DNA of 64,000 bases from Streptomyces sp. MUM 2J (GTDB lineage: Bacteria; Actinomycetota; Actinomycetes; Streptomycetales; Streptomycetaceae): assembly GCF_022414535.1 (NCBI RefSeq), contig NZ_JADWYM010000011.1:1-64000 (forward strand). Direction: 5' to 3'. The notes beneath the pieces are model-generated. The model worked only from the letters and a program-made list of their open reading frames with translations, made no database searches and had not been told where the DNA came from. The first letter of the stretch is position 1. Each line of letters begins with the position of its first letter. Below, one piece after another: positions 57,114 through 64,000 of this stretch. The position numbers were made by a program, and so were the translations under genes.

Positions 57114-57836
57114 ATGGACAGCACCGCCGCCCTCGCGCTGCCCGACCTCTGGGACCGGCTCACCGGCACGCAGCAGGACCCGGACCTGTGGGTGGTCCTG
57201 GCCACCGGGGTCGTGGCCCTGGCCGCGGTGGTCCCACGACCCCTGTGGCGTGTCGCGCGCAACGCCATCACCATCGCCCACGAGGGCGGCCACGGTCTGG
57301 TGGCACTGCTCACCGGCCGGCAGCTGACCGGGATACGGCTGCACTCGGACACCAGCGGCCTGACCGTCAGCCGCGGCAAGCCGTACGGCCTCGGCATGAT
57401 CCTCACGGCGGCGGCGGGCTACACCGCTCCGCCGCTGCTCGGACTGGGCGGCGCCGCGCTGCTGTCCGCGGGCCGCATCACGCTGCTGCTGTGGGTGGCG
57501 ACGGCTCTGCTGGTCGCGATGCTGGTGATGGTCCGCAACGCGTACGGCGCGCTGACGGTGTTCCTGACGGGCGGCACGTTCCTGCTGGTGTCGTGGCTGA
57601 CCGGCCCGCAGGTGCAGGCGGCGTTCGCGTACGCGGTGGTGTGGTTCCTGCTGCTGGGCGGCGTGCGCCCCGCCTTCGAACTCCAGGCCAAGCGGGTGCG
57701 GGGCGAGGCCGGCGACTCGGACGCGGACCAGCTGGCGCGGCTGACGAGCGCGCCGGCCGGTCTGTGGCTGTTCCTGTTCCACGCGGTGTCGCTGTGCTCG
57801 CTGATGGGCGGGGGCCGGTGGCTGCTGGACATATGA
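57114..57836 (+). CDS. M50-family membrane metalloprotease-like protein
   Basis: A 240-residue membrane protein with about six transmembrane helices. HEGGH (ITIAHEGGHGLVALLTG) is the HExxH zinc site. The second Asp-containing motif LDG/NPDG is not evident; LLGGVRPAFELQ lies at the corresponding place. Substrates unknown. Might be a B-family site-2 protease relative (peptidase M50B-like). Confidence 0.85.
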   Translation: MDSTAALALPDLWDRLTGTQQDPDLWVVLATGVVALAAVVPRPLWRVARNAITIAHEGGHGLVALLTGRQLTGIRLHSDTSGLTVSRGKPYGLGMILTAAAGYTAPPLLGLGGAALLSAGRITLLLWVATALLVAMLVMVRNAYGALTVFLTGGTFLLVSWLTGPQVQAAFAYAVVWFLLLGGVRPAFELQAKRVRGEAGDSDADQLARLTSAPAGLWLFLFHAVSLCSLMGGGRWLLDI

Positions 57837-57894
57837 CGTCCACCCGCGGTGCCGCGGGCGAACGACCTCCTCGGCCTGCTTATAAAGTGGGCCC

Positions 57895-59211
57895 ATGGTC
57901 CCGAACCCCGCACACACCGCCCTCTGGCCCGCCCCGCACGCGAGCGGAGCCGTCGACGCGACGGTCCACGTGCCCGGTTCCAAGTCGGTCACCAACCGGG
58001 CTCTCGTCCTCGCCGCCCTGGCCTCCGAACCGGGCTGGCTGCGCCGCCCCCTGCGCTCGCGCGACACGCTGCTGATGGCGGACGCGCTGCGGGCGATGGG
58101 CGTGGAGATCGAGGAGGGGATCGGCCCGGACGGCACCGGCGAGGCCTGGCGGGTGCTTCCCACCGGCCTGCGTGGGCCGGCCTCGGTCGACGTCGGCAAC
58201 GCCGGCACGGTGATGCGCTTCCTGCCCCCGGTCGCCACGCTGGCCGACGGCCCCGTCCGCTTCGACGGCGACCCGCGCTCGCACGAGCGACCCCTGAACG
58301 GCGTGATCGACTCACTGCGCGCCCTCGGCGCACGGATCGACGACGACGGCCGGGGCGCCCTTCCCCTGACGGTGCACGGCGGGGGCGCCCTCGACGGCGG
58401 CACGGTGGAGATCGACGCCTCCTCGTCGTCCCAGTTCGTCAGCGCGCTGCTGCTGTCCGCCCCGCGTTTCAACCAGGGCGTGGAGGTCCGCCACATCGGC
58501 ACCGCCCTGCCGTCGATGCCGCACATCCGCATGACCGTGGACATGCTGCGCGCGGTCGGCGCCCAGGTGGACACCCCCGAGTCGGGCGGCGAGCCGAACG
58601 TCTGGCGGGTCACGTCGGGTGCGCTGCTCGGCCGCGACCTGACCATCGAGCCCGACCTGTCCAACGCCCAGCCGTTCCTCGCGGCGGCCCTGGTGACCGG
58701 CGGCCGGGTCGTCGTCCCGGACTGGCCGGCCCGCACGACTCAGCCGGGTGACCGACTGCGGGAGATCTTCACCGAAATGGGTGGTTCCTGCGAACTGACC
58801 GAGTACGGCCTGGTGTTCACCGGCTCGGGTGGGATCCACGGCATCGACGTGGACCTGGGCGAGGTCGGCGAGCTGACGCCGGGCATCGCCGCGGTCGCGG
58901 CCCTCGCCGACTCCCCGTCGACCCTGCGGGGCGTGGCCCATCTGCGGCTGCACGAAACGGACCGGCTGGCCGCGCTCACCAAGGAGATCAACGAACTCGG
59001 CGGCGACGTCACCGAGACGGCCGACGGTCTGCACATCCGTCCGCGGGCCCTGCACGGCGGCATCTTCCACACCTACGAGGACCACCGCATGGCGACGGCC
59101 GGTGCGATCATCGGCCTGGCGGTCGAGGACGTACAGATCGAGAACGTGGCCACGACGGCCAAGACGCTGCCGGACTTCCCCGAGCTGTGGACCGGGATGC
59201 TCGGGGCGTAG
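57895..59211 (+). CDS. aroA: 5-enolpyruvylshikimate-3-phosphate synthase
   Basis: A 438-residue shikimate-pathway enzyme joining shikimate-3-P and [59 protein letters not shown] and [17 protein letters not shown] are all present. It runs into rsgA with a 17-bp gap. ATG at 57895. No deviation in catalytic residues was seen. Confidence 0.97.
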   Translation: MVPNPAHTALWPAPHASGAVDATVHVPGSKSVTNRALVLAALASEPGWLRRPLRSRDTLLMADALRAMGVEIEEGIGPDGTGEAWRVLPTGLRGPASVDVGNAGTVMRFLPPVATLADGPVRFDGDPRSHERPLNGVIDSLRALGARIDDDGRGALPLTVHGGGALDGGTVEIDASSSSQFVSALLLSAPRFNQGVEVRHIGTALPSMPHIRMTVDMLRAVGAQVDTPESGGEPNVWRVTSGALLGRDLTIEPDLSNAQPFLAAALVTGGRVVVPDWPARTTQPGDRLREIFTEMGGSCELTEYGLVFTGSGGIHGIDVDLGEVGELTPGIAAVAALADSPSTLRGVAHLRLHETDRLAALTKEINELGGDVTETADGLHIRPRALHGGIFHTYEDHRMATAGAIIGLAVEDVQIENVATTAKTLPDFPELWTGMLGA

Positions 59212-59228
59212 GGACGCAGGGACACGTC

Positions 59229-60239
59229 ATGCGCCGCTACGGCAAGCACACCGACGAGGACGACATCCGCACCCGTCCGGGCCGCCGGGGCACCCGGCCC
59301 CGCTCCAGCATCCGGCCCAAGCACGAGGACGCCGCCGAGGGCATGGTCCTCACCGTCGACCGGGGACGGCTGACCTGCCTCGTCGAGGACCGCACGGTCG
59401 TGGCGATGAAGGCCCGCGAGCTGGGTCGCAAGGCGGCGGTGGTCGGCGACCGAGTGGCGCTCGTCGGCGACCTGTCCGGCAGGAAGGACACCCTCGCGCG
59501 GATCGTGCGCATCGAGCAGCGCGAGTCCGTGCTGCGCCGCACGGCCGACGACGACGACCCCTACGAGCGGGTGGTCGTGGCCAACGCCGACCAGCTCGCC
59601 GTCGTCACGGCGCTCGCCGACCCCGAGCCCCGGCCCCGGCTGATCGACCGCTGCCTGGTGGCGGCCTACGACGGCGGCCTGGAGCCACTGCTGGTGATGA
59701 CGAAGTCGGACCTGGCCCCGCCGGACAAGCTGCTGGAGCTGTACGGCACGCTGGACATCCCCTACGTCGTGACCAGCCGCGAGGAGCTGGAGGACGGCGC
59801 TGCGGCGGACCGGGTCCGCGCCCAGCTGGAGGGCAGGGTCACGGCGTTCGTGGGCCACTCGGGCGTGGGCAAGACGACGCTGGTGAACGCGCTGGTGCCG
59901 GAGGAGCGGCGGCGCCTCACCGGCCGCGTCAACGCGGTGACGGGCCGCGGCCGTCACACGACGACCTCCGCACTGGCGCTTCCGCTGGCGGGCCCGGGCG
60001 GCTGGGTGATCGACACCCCCGGCGTCCGCTCCTTCGGTCTGGCCCACATCGATCCGTCGCGCGTGATCCACGCCTTCCCCGACCTCGAAGCCGGCACCGA
60101 GGGCTGCCCGCGCGCGTGCAGCCACGACGAACCGGACTGCGCGCTGGACGCGTGGGTGGCCGAGGGCCACGCGGACCCCGCTCGCCTGTACTCCCTGCGC
60201 CGGCTGCTGGCGACGCGGGAGCGGAAGGAAGGCGACTGA
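59229..60239 (+). CDS. rsgA: ribosome small subunit-dependent GTPase RsgA
   Basis: A 336-residue circularly permuted GTPase for 30S maturation. An OB domain is followed by the permuted order G4 TKSD, G1 GHSGVGKTTLVNAL, G3 DTPGVRSFG, then a zinc site CPRACSHDEPDC. The start MRRYGKHTDEDD is chosen over an in-frame start inside aroA. Operon with aroA. Confidence 0.95.
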   Translation: MRRYGKHTDEDDIRTRPGRRGTRPRSSIRPKHEDAAEGMVLTVDRGRLTCLVEDRTVVAMKARELGRKAAVVGDRVALVGDLSGRKDTLARIVRIEQRESVLRRTADDDDPYERVVVANADQLAVVTALADPEPRPRLIDRCLVAAYDGGLEPLLVMTKSDLAPPDKLLELYGTLDIPYVVTSREELEDGAAADRVRAQLEGRVTAFVGHSGVGKTTLVNALVPEERRRLTGRVNAVTGRGRHTTTSALALPLAGPGGWVIDTPGVRSFGLAHIDPSRVIHAFPDLEAGTEGCPRACSHDEPDCALDAWVAEGHADPARLYSLRRLLATRERKEGD

Positions 60240-60256
60240 CCTCCGCGTTGTTTGGG

Positions 60257-60371
60257 GGAGGGCGGGCCAGGCAAGTGCATAATCGCACCGAGCCGCCCTC
60301 CGAGGCTTCACCGGAGCCCCACCGGGTGCCGGCCGAGCGGTCGCGAGACGTGTGACGTACGGGAGGACAAG
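60257..60371 (+). promoter_or_regulatory. structured leader of the SMR exporter gene, possible guanidine-sensing element
   Basis: A 9-bp stem (60257-60265 with 60293-60301) encloses GTGC/GCAC. Further downstream CGAG (60344-60347), CGTAC (60356-60360) and AGGACAAG (60364-60371) reproduce short conserved blocks of the guanidine-III aptamer, though spacing and the P1 stem do not fit well. GGAGG also serves as ribosome site. Confidence 0.35.
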
Positions 60372-60374
60372 CAC

Positions 60375-60698
60375 ATGGCGTGGCTGCTGGTCATCGTCGC
60401 CGGCCTGCTGGAGACGGGCTTCGCCGTGTGCCTGAAGCTGTCCCACGGCTTCACCCGGCTGTGGCCCACCGTCGCCTTCGCCTGCTTCGCCCTCGGCAGC
60501 TTCGGCCTGCTCACCCTGTCCCTGCGCAAGCTCGACGTCGGCCCGGCCTACGCGGTGTGGACCGGCATCGGCGCGGCGGGCACCGCGATCTACGGCATGA
60601 TCTTCCTCGGCGACCTGGTCTCCACCCTGAAGCTCGTCTCCATCGGCCTGGTGATCGTGGGAGTCATCGGCCTGCAGCTCTCGGGCTCGGCCCACTGA
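60375..60698 (+). CDS. gdx: SMR family transporter, Gdx/SugE guanidinium-exporter subtype
   Basis: A 107-residue, four-helix protein. Essential Glu13 in AGLLETGFAVCLKLSHGF. YAVWTGIGAAGTAIYGMIFLGD matches the Gdx/SugE subgroup rather than EmrE. Works as an antiparallel dimer exchanging guanidinium for protons. The ATG follows GGAGG. Guanidinium export is inferred from subgroup; multidrug activity is the alternative. Confidence 0.88.
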   Translation: MAWLLVIVAGLLETGFAVCLKLSHGFTRLWPTVAFACFALGSFGLLTLSLRKLDVGPAYAVWTGIGAAGTAIYGMIFLGDLVSTLKLVSIGLVIVGVIGLQLSGSAH

Positions 60699-60841
60699 CG
60701 GGTGACGGGCACCTGCCGGGACCCGACGCACTCCCCCGGGTGACGCGACGCCGCCGGGGCGGCGCGTGGGCGAGATGACACGGCGGAGCCGGGGCGACGC
60801 GACGACCGGCGCCGGAACGCGGTGCGAGGGCGCGGCGCGGG

Positions 60842-61447
60842 TCAGAGGGCCTGGCGGTGCAGCACGCTGCGCACGAGGTCGGCGACGCCACCGTCGCCCG
60901 GCGGTGCGGACACGCAGGACAGCGCCAGGCGGACGACGAGTTCGCAGGACCGGGTCAGCTCTCCTCCGTCGCCGCGTGCGGCAACGGATCCGGCGAGGAC
61001 CGCCACGGCCCGGTCGCGCACCAGCGCCACGAGGTCGCCGGGCGACGGAAGCGGGCCGTCCGCGCGCCGTTGCGCCGGTACGGCCGAGGAGGACGGCACG
61101 CCGGAGAGCGTCGGCGACGGAAGACGGTCGCTCCAGCAGCCGGTCAGCATGGCGCGCACCAACGCGTTCTCCCCGGCGGCCGAGGCCGTCCACTCGGCGG
61201 TGGCGGTCAGCCGTTCCCGAGCGTCTCCGGGCGCGGCCAGGGCCCGCTCGATCCCCGCGAGATAGCCGTCGGCCTCTCTGCGGACGAGCGCTCTGGCCAG
61301 GCCCTCCTTGCTGCCGAACTCGTTGTACAGCGTCTGCCGGGAGACCCCGGCGGTGGCGGCCACGTCCACCATCCGCACAGCGGGCCACGGCCGACGGGCC
61401 AGTGCCGTGAATGCGGCATCCAGCAGGGATTCCCGCGCTGCAGGCAT
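60842..61447 (-). CDS. TetR/AcrR family transcriptional regulator
   Basis: A 201-residue repressor. HTH: RMVDVAATAGVSRQTLYNEFG at about 27-47. The C-terminal ligand-binding part is unassigned. Two adjacent ATGs exist; 61447 gives the better spacing to AGGGAGG. It converges on the SMR gene and is divergent from hisN; its target is not obvious. Confidence 0.9.
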   Translation of the reverse strand: MPAARESLLDAAFTALARRPWPAVRMVDVAATAGVSRQTLYNEFGSKEGLARALVRREADGYLAGIERALAAPGDARERLTATAEWTASAAGENALVRAMLTGCWSDRLPSPTLSGVPSSSAVPAQRRADGPLPSPGDLVALVRDRAVAVLAGSVAARGDGGELTRSCELVVRLALSCVSAPPGDGGVADLVRSVLHRQAL

Positions 61448-61696
61448 CATCGCCTCCCTGGGGCGAGCGACTCTGCCCAGATTTGACGCGCACACCTGCA
61501 CTGTCAAGGGGTTCGCGAGGTCACTCGGGGGCGCGTCACGCCGCTCGTGCATCCGCCACCGGGGCCGCGGCCGCGCCGGATGCCCGGTGGACCGGCCGGG
61601 CACAGGGCCGGGCGCCGGGAGCGGAACGGGTGCCTGCCGTGTCCACACCGCGACCGCTGTGGCCCTCCACCGACGGGGCCCGATACGGTGCCTCAC

Positions 61697-62497
61697 ATGC
61701 CCGACTACCTCGACGACCTCCGTTTCGCCCATGTCCTCGCCGACGCGGCCGACGCCACCACCATGGACCGTTTCAAGGCTCTCGACCTCAAGGTCGAGAC
61801 GAAGCCGGACATGACCCCGGTCAGCGAGGCGGACAGGGCCGCGGAGGAACTCATCCGCGGCCACCTCCAGCGCGCCCGCCCACGCGACGCGGTCATCGGC
61901 GAGGAGTACGGGGTCGAGGGCACCGGTCCCCGCCGCTGGGTCGTCGACCCCATCGACGGCACGAAGAACTACGTGCGCGGCGTCCCCGTCTGGGCCACTC
62001 TCATCGCCCTGACGGAGGCGGGGGAAGGCGGCTACCAGCCCGTCGTCGGCGTCGTCTCCGCGCCCGCCCTCGGGCGCCGCTGGTGGGCGGCGAAGGGCCA
62101 CGGCGCCTTTGCCGGCCGCAGCCTGTCCTCGGCCACCCGGCTGCACGTCTCCCGGGTCGGGAAGCTGGCCGACGCCTCCTTCGCGTACTCCTCCCTCTCC
62201 GGCTGGGAGGAGCAGGGCCGCCTGGAGGGCTTCCTGGGGCTCACCCGCCAGGTGTGGCGGACGCGCGCCTACGGCGACTTCTGGCCGTACATGATGGTGG
62301 CCGAGGGGTCGGTCGATCTCTGCGCGGAGCCGGAGCTGTCCCTGTGGGACATGGCCGCGAACGCGATCATCGTCACCGAGGCCGGCGGCACGTTCACGGG
62401 TCTCGACGGCCGTCCCGGACCCCACAGCGGCAACGCCGCGGCCTCCAACGGGCTGCTCCACGACGAACTGCTCGACCACGTGAACGGGCGCCGCTGA
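61697..62497 (+). CDS. hisN: histidinol-phosphate phosphatase, inositol-monophosphatase type
   Basis: A 266-residue IMPase-fold enzyme. Metal ligands are in GEEYGVEG (Glu), WVVDPIDGTKNYVRG (Asp, Asp) and ELSLWDMAANAIIVTEAGG (Asp). The S. coelicolor orthologue at this locus supplies the histidinol-phosphate phosphatase step of histidine synthesis (recalled). ATG at 61697 preferred over upstream in-frame starts. Confidence 0.93.
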   Translation: MPDYLDDLRFAHVLADAADATTMDRFKALDLKVETKPDMTPVSEADRAAEELIRGHLQRARPRDAVIGEEYGVEGTGPRRWVVDPIDGTKNYVRGVPVWATLIALTEAGEGGYQPVVGVVSAPALGRRWWAAKGHGAFAGRSLSSATRLHVSRVGKLADASFAYSSLSGWEEQGRLEGFLGLTRQVWRTRAYGDFWPYMMVAEGSVDLCAEPELSLWDMAANAIIVTEAGGTFTGLDGRPGPHSGNAAASNGLLHDELLDHVNGRR

Positions 62498-62587
62498 GAA
62501 TCCCGAGGTGAGCACGCGCGCCCCCACGAGGCCGCACGCGCCCCCTTGTTGACCCGGGCTTTACCTGCAACTCTGAGAGTCCCCCCA

Positions 62588-62611
62588 TTTGTGAATTTGT
62601 GAATCCGTGAA
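62588..62611. repeat. three tandem 8-bp repeats before the CBS gene
   Basis: TTTGTGAA, TTTGTGAA and TCCGTGAA follow one another without spacing, 37 bp upstream of the CBS gene start and just ahead of its ribosome site. Candidate operator. Confidence 0.6.
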
Positions 62612-62648
62612 CTAGCGTTCCGGATCACCGAGGAGGTGGCTCCATCCC

Positions 62649-63041
62649 ATGCTCGTCCGCGACGCCATGAGCACGGTGGTCCTCACCATCGGCCCCGCAC
62701 ACACCCTCCGCCAGGCAGCCGCCCTGATGTCCGCCCGCCACGTCGGCGCGGCCGTGATCCACGACCCCGACGCCGGCGGCATCGGGATCCTCACCGAACG
62801 CGACATCCTCGACTGCGTGGGACTGGGCCAGAACCCGGACGCCGAACGCGTCCACGCGCACACCACGACCGATGTCGTGTTCGCCGCACCGACATGGACC
62901 CTGGAGGAGGCGGCCCGCGCCATGGCGCACGGCGGCTTCCGCCATCTGATCGTCCTCGACCGCGGCGAGCCGGTGGGCATCGTCTCGGTCCGCGACATCA
63001 TCCGCTGCTGGGCGCCGGCACGGCAGCACGTGCCGGCATAG
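62649..63041 (+). CDS. CBS-domain pair protein
   Basis: A 130-residue protein made of two CBS domains: VRDAMSTVVLTIGPAHTLRQ ... GIGILTERDIL and DVVFAAPTWTLEEAARAMAH ... PVGIVSVRDII. Such stand-alone pairs bind adenosine nucleotides as energy sensors. The target is unknown. It begins after GAGGAGG with rather long spacing. Terminator at 63163-63188. Confidence 0.9.
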   Translation: MLVRDAMSTVVLTIGPAHTLRQAAALMSARHVGAAVIHDPDAGGIGILTERDILDCVGLGQNPDAERVHAHTTTDVVFAAPTWTLEEAARAMAHGGFRHLIVLDRGEPVGIVSVRDIIRCWAPARQHVPA

Positions 63042-63162
63042 CCTCCCTCACGAAGGCCACCGCACCCCGCCGCCGCACACCGGCGGTCACCGTGAAAGAA
63101 GGTGCCGGGGGCGCCGACCCCCCGGGCATGCCCCCGCCCCGGGAAGCGTTCGTGGCTGAAAC

Positions 63163-63188
63163 GGGCCGGCTCCTCCAGCAGCCGGCCC
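63163..63188 (+). terminator. hairpin terminator after the CBS gene
   Basis: A 9-bp perfect GC stem (63163-63171 with 63180-63188, 8-nt loop), 122 bp after the stop. Confidence 0.7.
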
Positions 63189-63261
63189 CGGACGGGCACC
63201 GGGTCCCGCGCCTTCCCACCACCCCCGCCTCTCGACCGAAGCCACCCTCGTTCCATATTTG

Positions 63262-63279
63262 ATTCAGTCCAAGTTGAAT
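63262..63279. promoter_or_regulatory. candidate Fur-family operator upstream of catR
   Basis: ATTCA (63262-63266) and TGAAT (63275-63279) form an inverted repeat in an AT-rich stretch about 95 bp upstream of the Fur-family gene. Consistent with autoregulation; not a proven CatR box. The rest of this 330-bp gap holds the CBS terminator only. Confidence 0.35.
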
Positions 63280-63371
63280 GCAGATCTATTTCCGGGTCAC
63301 GGCTAACTCCATGCAAGGTCGAAAGTCACACCCATTCAGAACCTGGTCCACTTGCTGTTAGGCTGGTCTCC

Positions 63372-63788
63372 ATGAGTGACCTTCTGGAACGGCTGCGTGG
63401 ACGCGGATGGCGGATGACCGCGCAGCGGCGTGTTGTGGCCGAGGTCCTCGACGGCGAGCACGTCCACCTGACAGCCGACGAGGTGCACGCCAGAGCTGTC
63501 GCCAAGCTCCCCGAGATCTCCCGGGCGACCGTCTACAACACCCTGGGCGAACTGGTCTCCCTCGGCGAAGTGCTGGAAGTCGCCACGGACAAGCGCGCCA
63601 AGCGGTACGACCCCAATGCGCACCGGCCGCACCACCACCTGGTCTGCGCCCGGTGCGGTGCGATCCGCGACGTCCATCCCACGGGCAACCCGCTCGCCGA
63701 CCTGCCCGACTCGGAGCGGTTCGGCTTCACGGTCTCCGACGTCGAGGTCACATACCGCGGCGTCTGCCCGAACTGCGCGGCAGCGTAG
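63372..63788 (+). CDS. catR: Fur-family metalloregulator, CatR/PerR-like
   Basis: A 138-residue Fur protein. Winged helix: MTAQRRVVAEVLDGEHVHLT, ISRATVYNTLGELVSLGEV. Metal ligands HRPHHHLVCARCGAIRD. A second CxxC (CPNC) is near the C-terminus. In S. coelicolor the orthologue at this position is CatR, the peroxide-responsive repressor of catA (recalled). The gene is not adjacent to a catalase here. Confidence 0.88.
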   Translation: MSDLLERLRGRGWRMTAQRRVVAEVLDGEHVHLTADEVHARAVAKLPEISRATVYNTLGELVSLGEVLEVATDKRAKRYDPNAHRPHHHLVCARCGAIRDVHPTGNPLADLPDSERFGFTVSDVEVTYRGVCPNCAAA

Positions 63789-63932
63789 GGAGACCTGCTC
63801 TCCGATCCCGCCCCGGCGCCCGACGGCGACCGGGGCCTTCCCCTACCCGACAGGGCTTCCCACAGGGGCCGAGCCGAGAAGCCGGGCCCACGGGCACCTC
63901 CGATCCTGCCGGCGCCTTCGGGCAGAACACAC

Positions 63933-63966
63933 CGAGGGCCGGAAACCTTTCGGCTTCCGGCCCTCG
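63933..63966 (-). terminator. terminator hairpin of the edge tRNA gene
   Basis: A 12-bp perfect stem (63933-63944 with 63955-63966, 10-nt loop), immediately 3' of the minus-strand tRNA; may also end catR. Confidence 0.75.
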
Positions 63967-63974
63967 GCCTTCAG

Positions 63975-64000
63975 TAGCGGGGACAGGATTTGAACCTGCG
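63975..64000 (-). tRNA. tRNA, 3' part only (probably tRNA-Met)
   Basis: The minus strand shows the T-arm GCAGG-TTCAAAT-CCTGT, acceptor CCCCGCT and discriminator A, with no encoded CCA. The anticodon is beyond the window edge. Similar 3' halves belong to Streptomyces Met tRNAs from memory, so the identity is tentative. Confidence 0.8.

Noticed and set aside
59073-61493. 806-codon minus-strand frame spanning aroA end to the TetR gene
   Set aside because: Antisense to rsgA and the SMR gene and in a different frame from the TetR gene; no domain recognised.

Overview
The window is very GC-rich chromosomal DNA from a Streptomyces-type actinomycete. The evidence is the base composition, frequent GTG starts and ATGA/GTGA overlaps, Ni-SOD, WblE, SigR-RsrA, the DasR/DasABC system, a B12-riboswitch-controlled class I RNR and the albaflavenone gene pair. 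From memory, gene content and order follow the S. coelicolor core region around SCO5281 down to SCO5206. No large mobile element, prophage, CRISPR array or rRNA is present. The only transposon trace is a broken TnpB gene near 24 kb.

Left part (1-23 kb). The window opens inside the E2/E1 2-oxoglutarate enzyme gene (kgd). A DUF4097-PadR pair, an HTH/Clp-N pair, a quinone oxidoreductase and malic enzyme follow. Next come a three-gene glutamate-type ABC importer, a methyltransferase, a CGNR zinc-finger regulator, the divergent sodX/sodN pair, an AraC-VOC pair and small accessory genes. A family 2B encapsulin shell gene then lies next to a polyprenyl diphosphate synthase cargo gene.

Middle part (23-43 kb). 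An amidase ends in the right-end hairpin of a decayed IS200/IS605-type element, with the tnpB remnant and a PLP enzyme gene behind it. After an antiporter and a UBP zinc finger come anti-sigma factor/SigH, a lipid kinase, wblE and a PdtaS-like kinase. A strongly structured intergenic region here is a good candidate for the sRNA scr5239. The chitin/GlcNAc block follows: nagB, a NagZ-type GH3 enzyme, dasC, dasB, dasA and dasR. DasR operator-like sites lie in front of nagB and between dasA and dasR. The das importer takes up chitin-derived sugars, the GH3 enzyme and NagB process them, and DasR represses in response to amino-sugar phosphates.

Right part (40-64 kb). A DUF3311/SSS monocarboxylate transporter pair and a GNAT gene precede the cobalamin riboswitch and nrdA-nrdB. 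On the minus strand follow the coupled epi-isozizaene synthase and CYP170A1 genes, peptide deformylase with a TPR gene, two coupled membrane HD-domain genes, and sigR-rsrA with a recognisable SigR-type promoter. Next come YedK, an M50-like protease, aroA-rsgA, a Gdx-type SMR exporter, a TetR regulator, hisN, a CBS protein and a CatR-like Fur regulator. The right edge cuts a tRNA gene, probably tRNA-Met.

The most unusual observations are the TnpB scar that supplies the amidase stop codon, the compact encapsulin/prenyltransferase locus, a leaderless operator-promoter for the HTH/Clp-N pair, the five-hairpin sRNA candidate, the dual-start sigR promoter, a D-to-E change in the second active-site motif of CYP170A1, and a 54-bp perfect palindrome after kgd.
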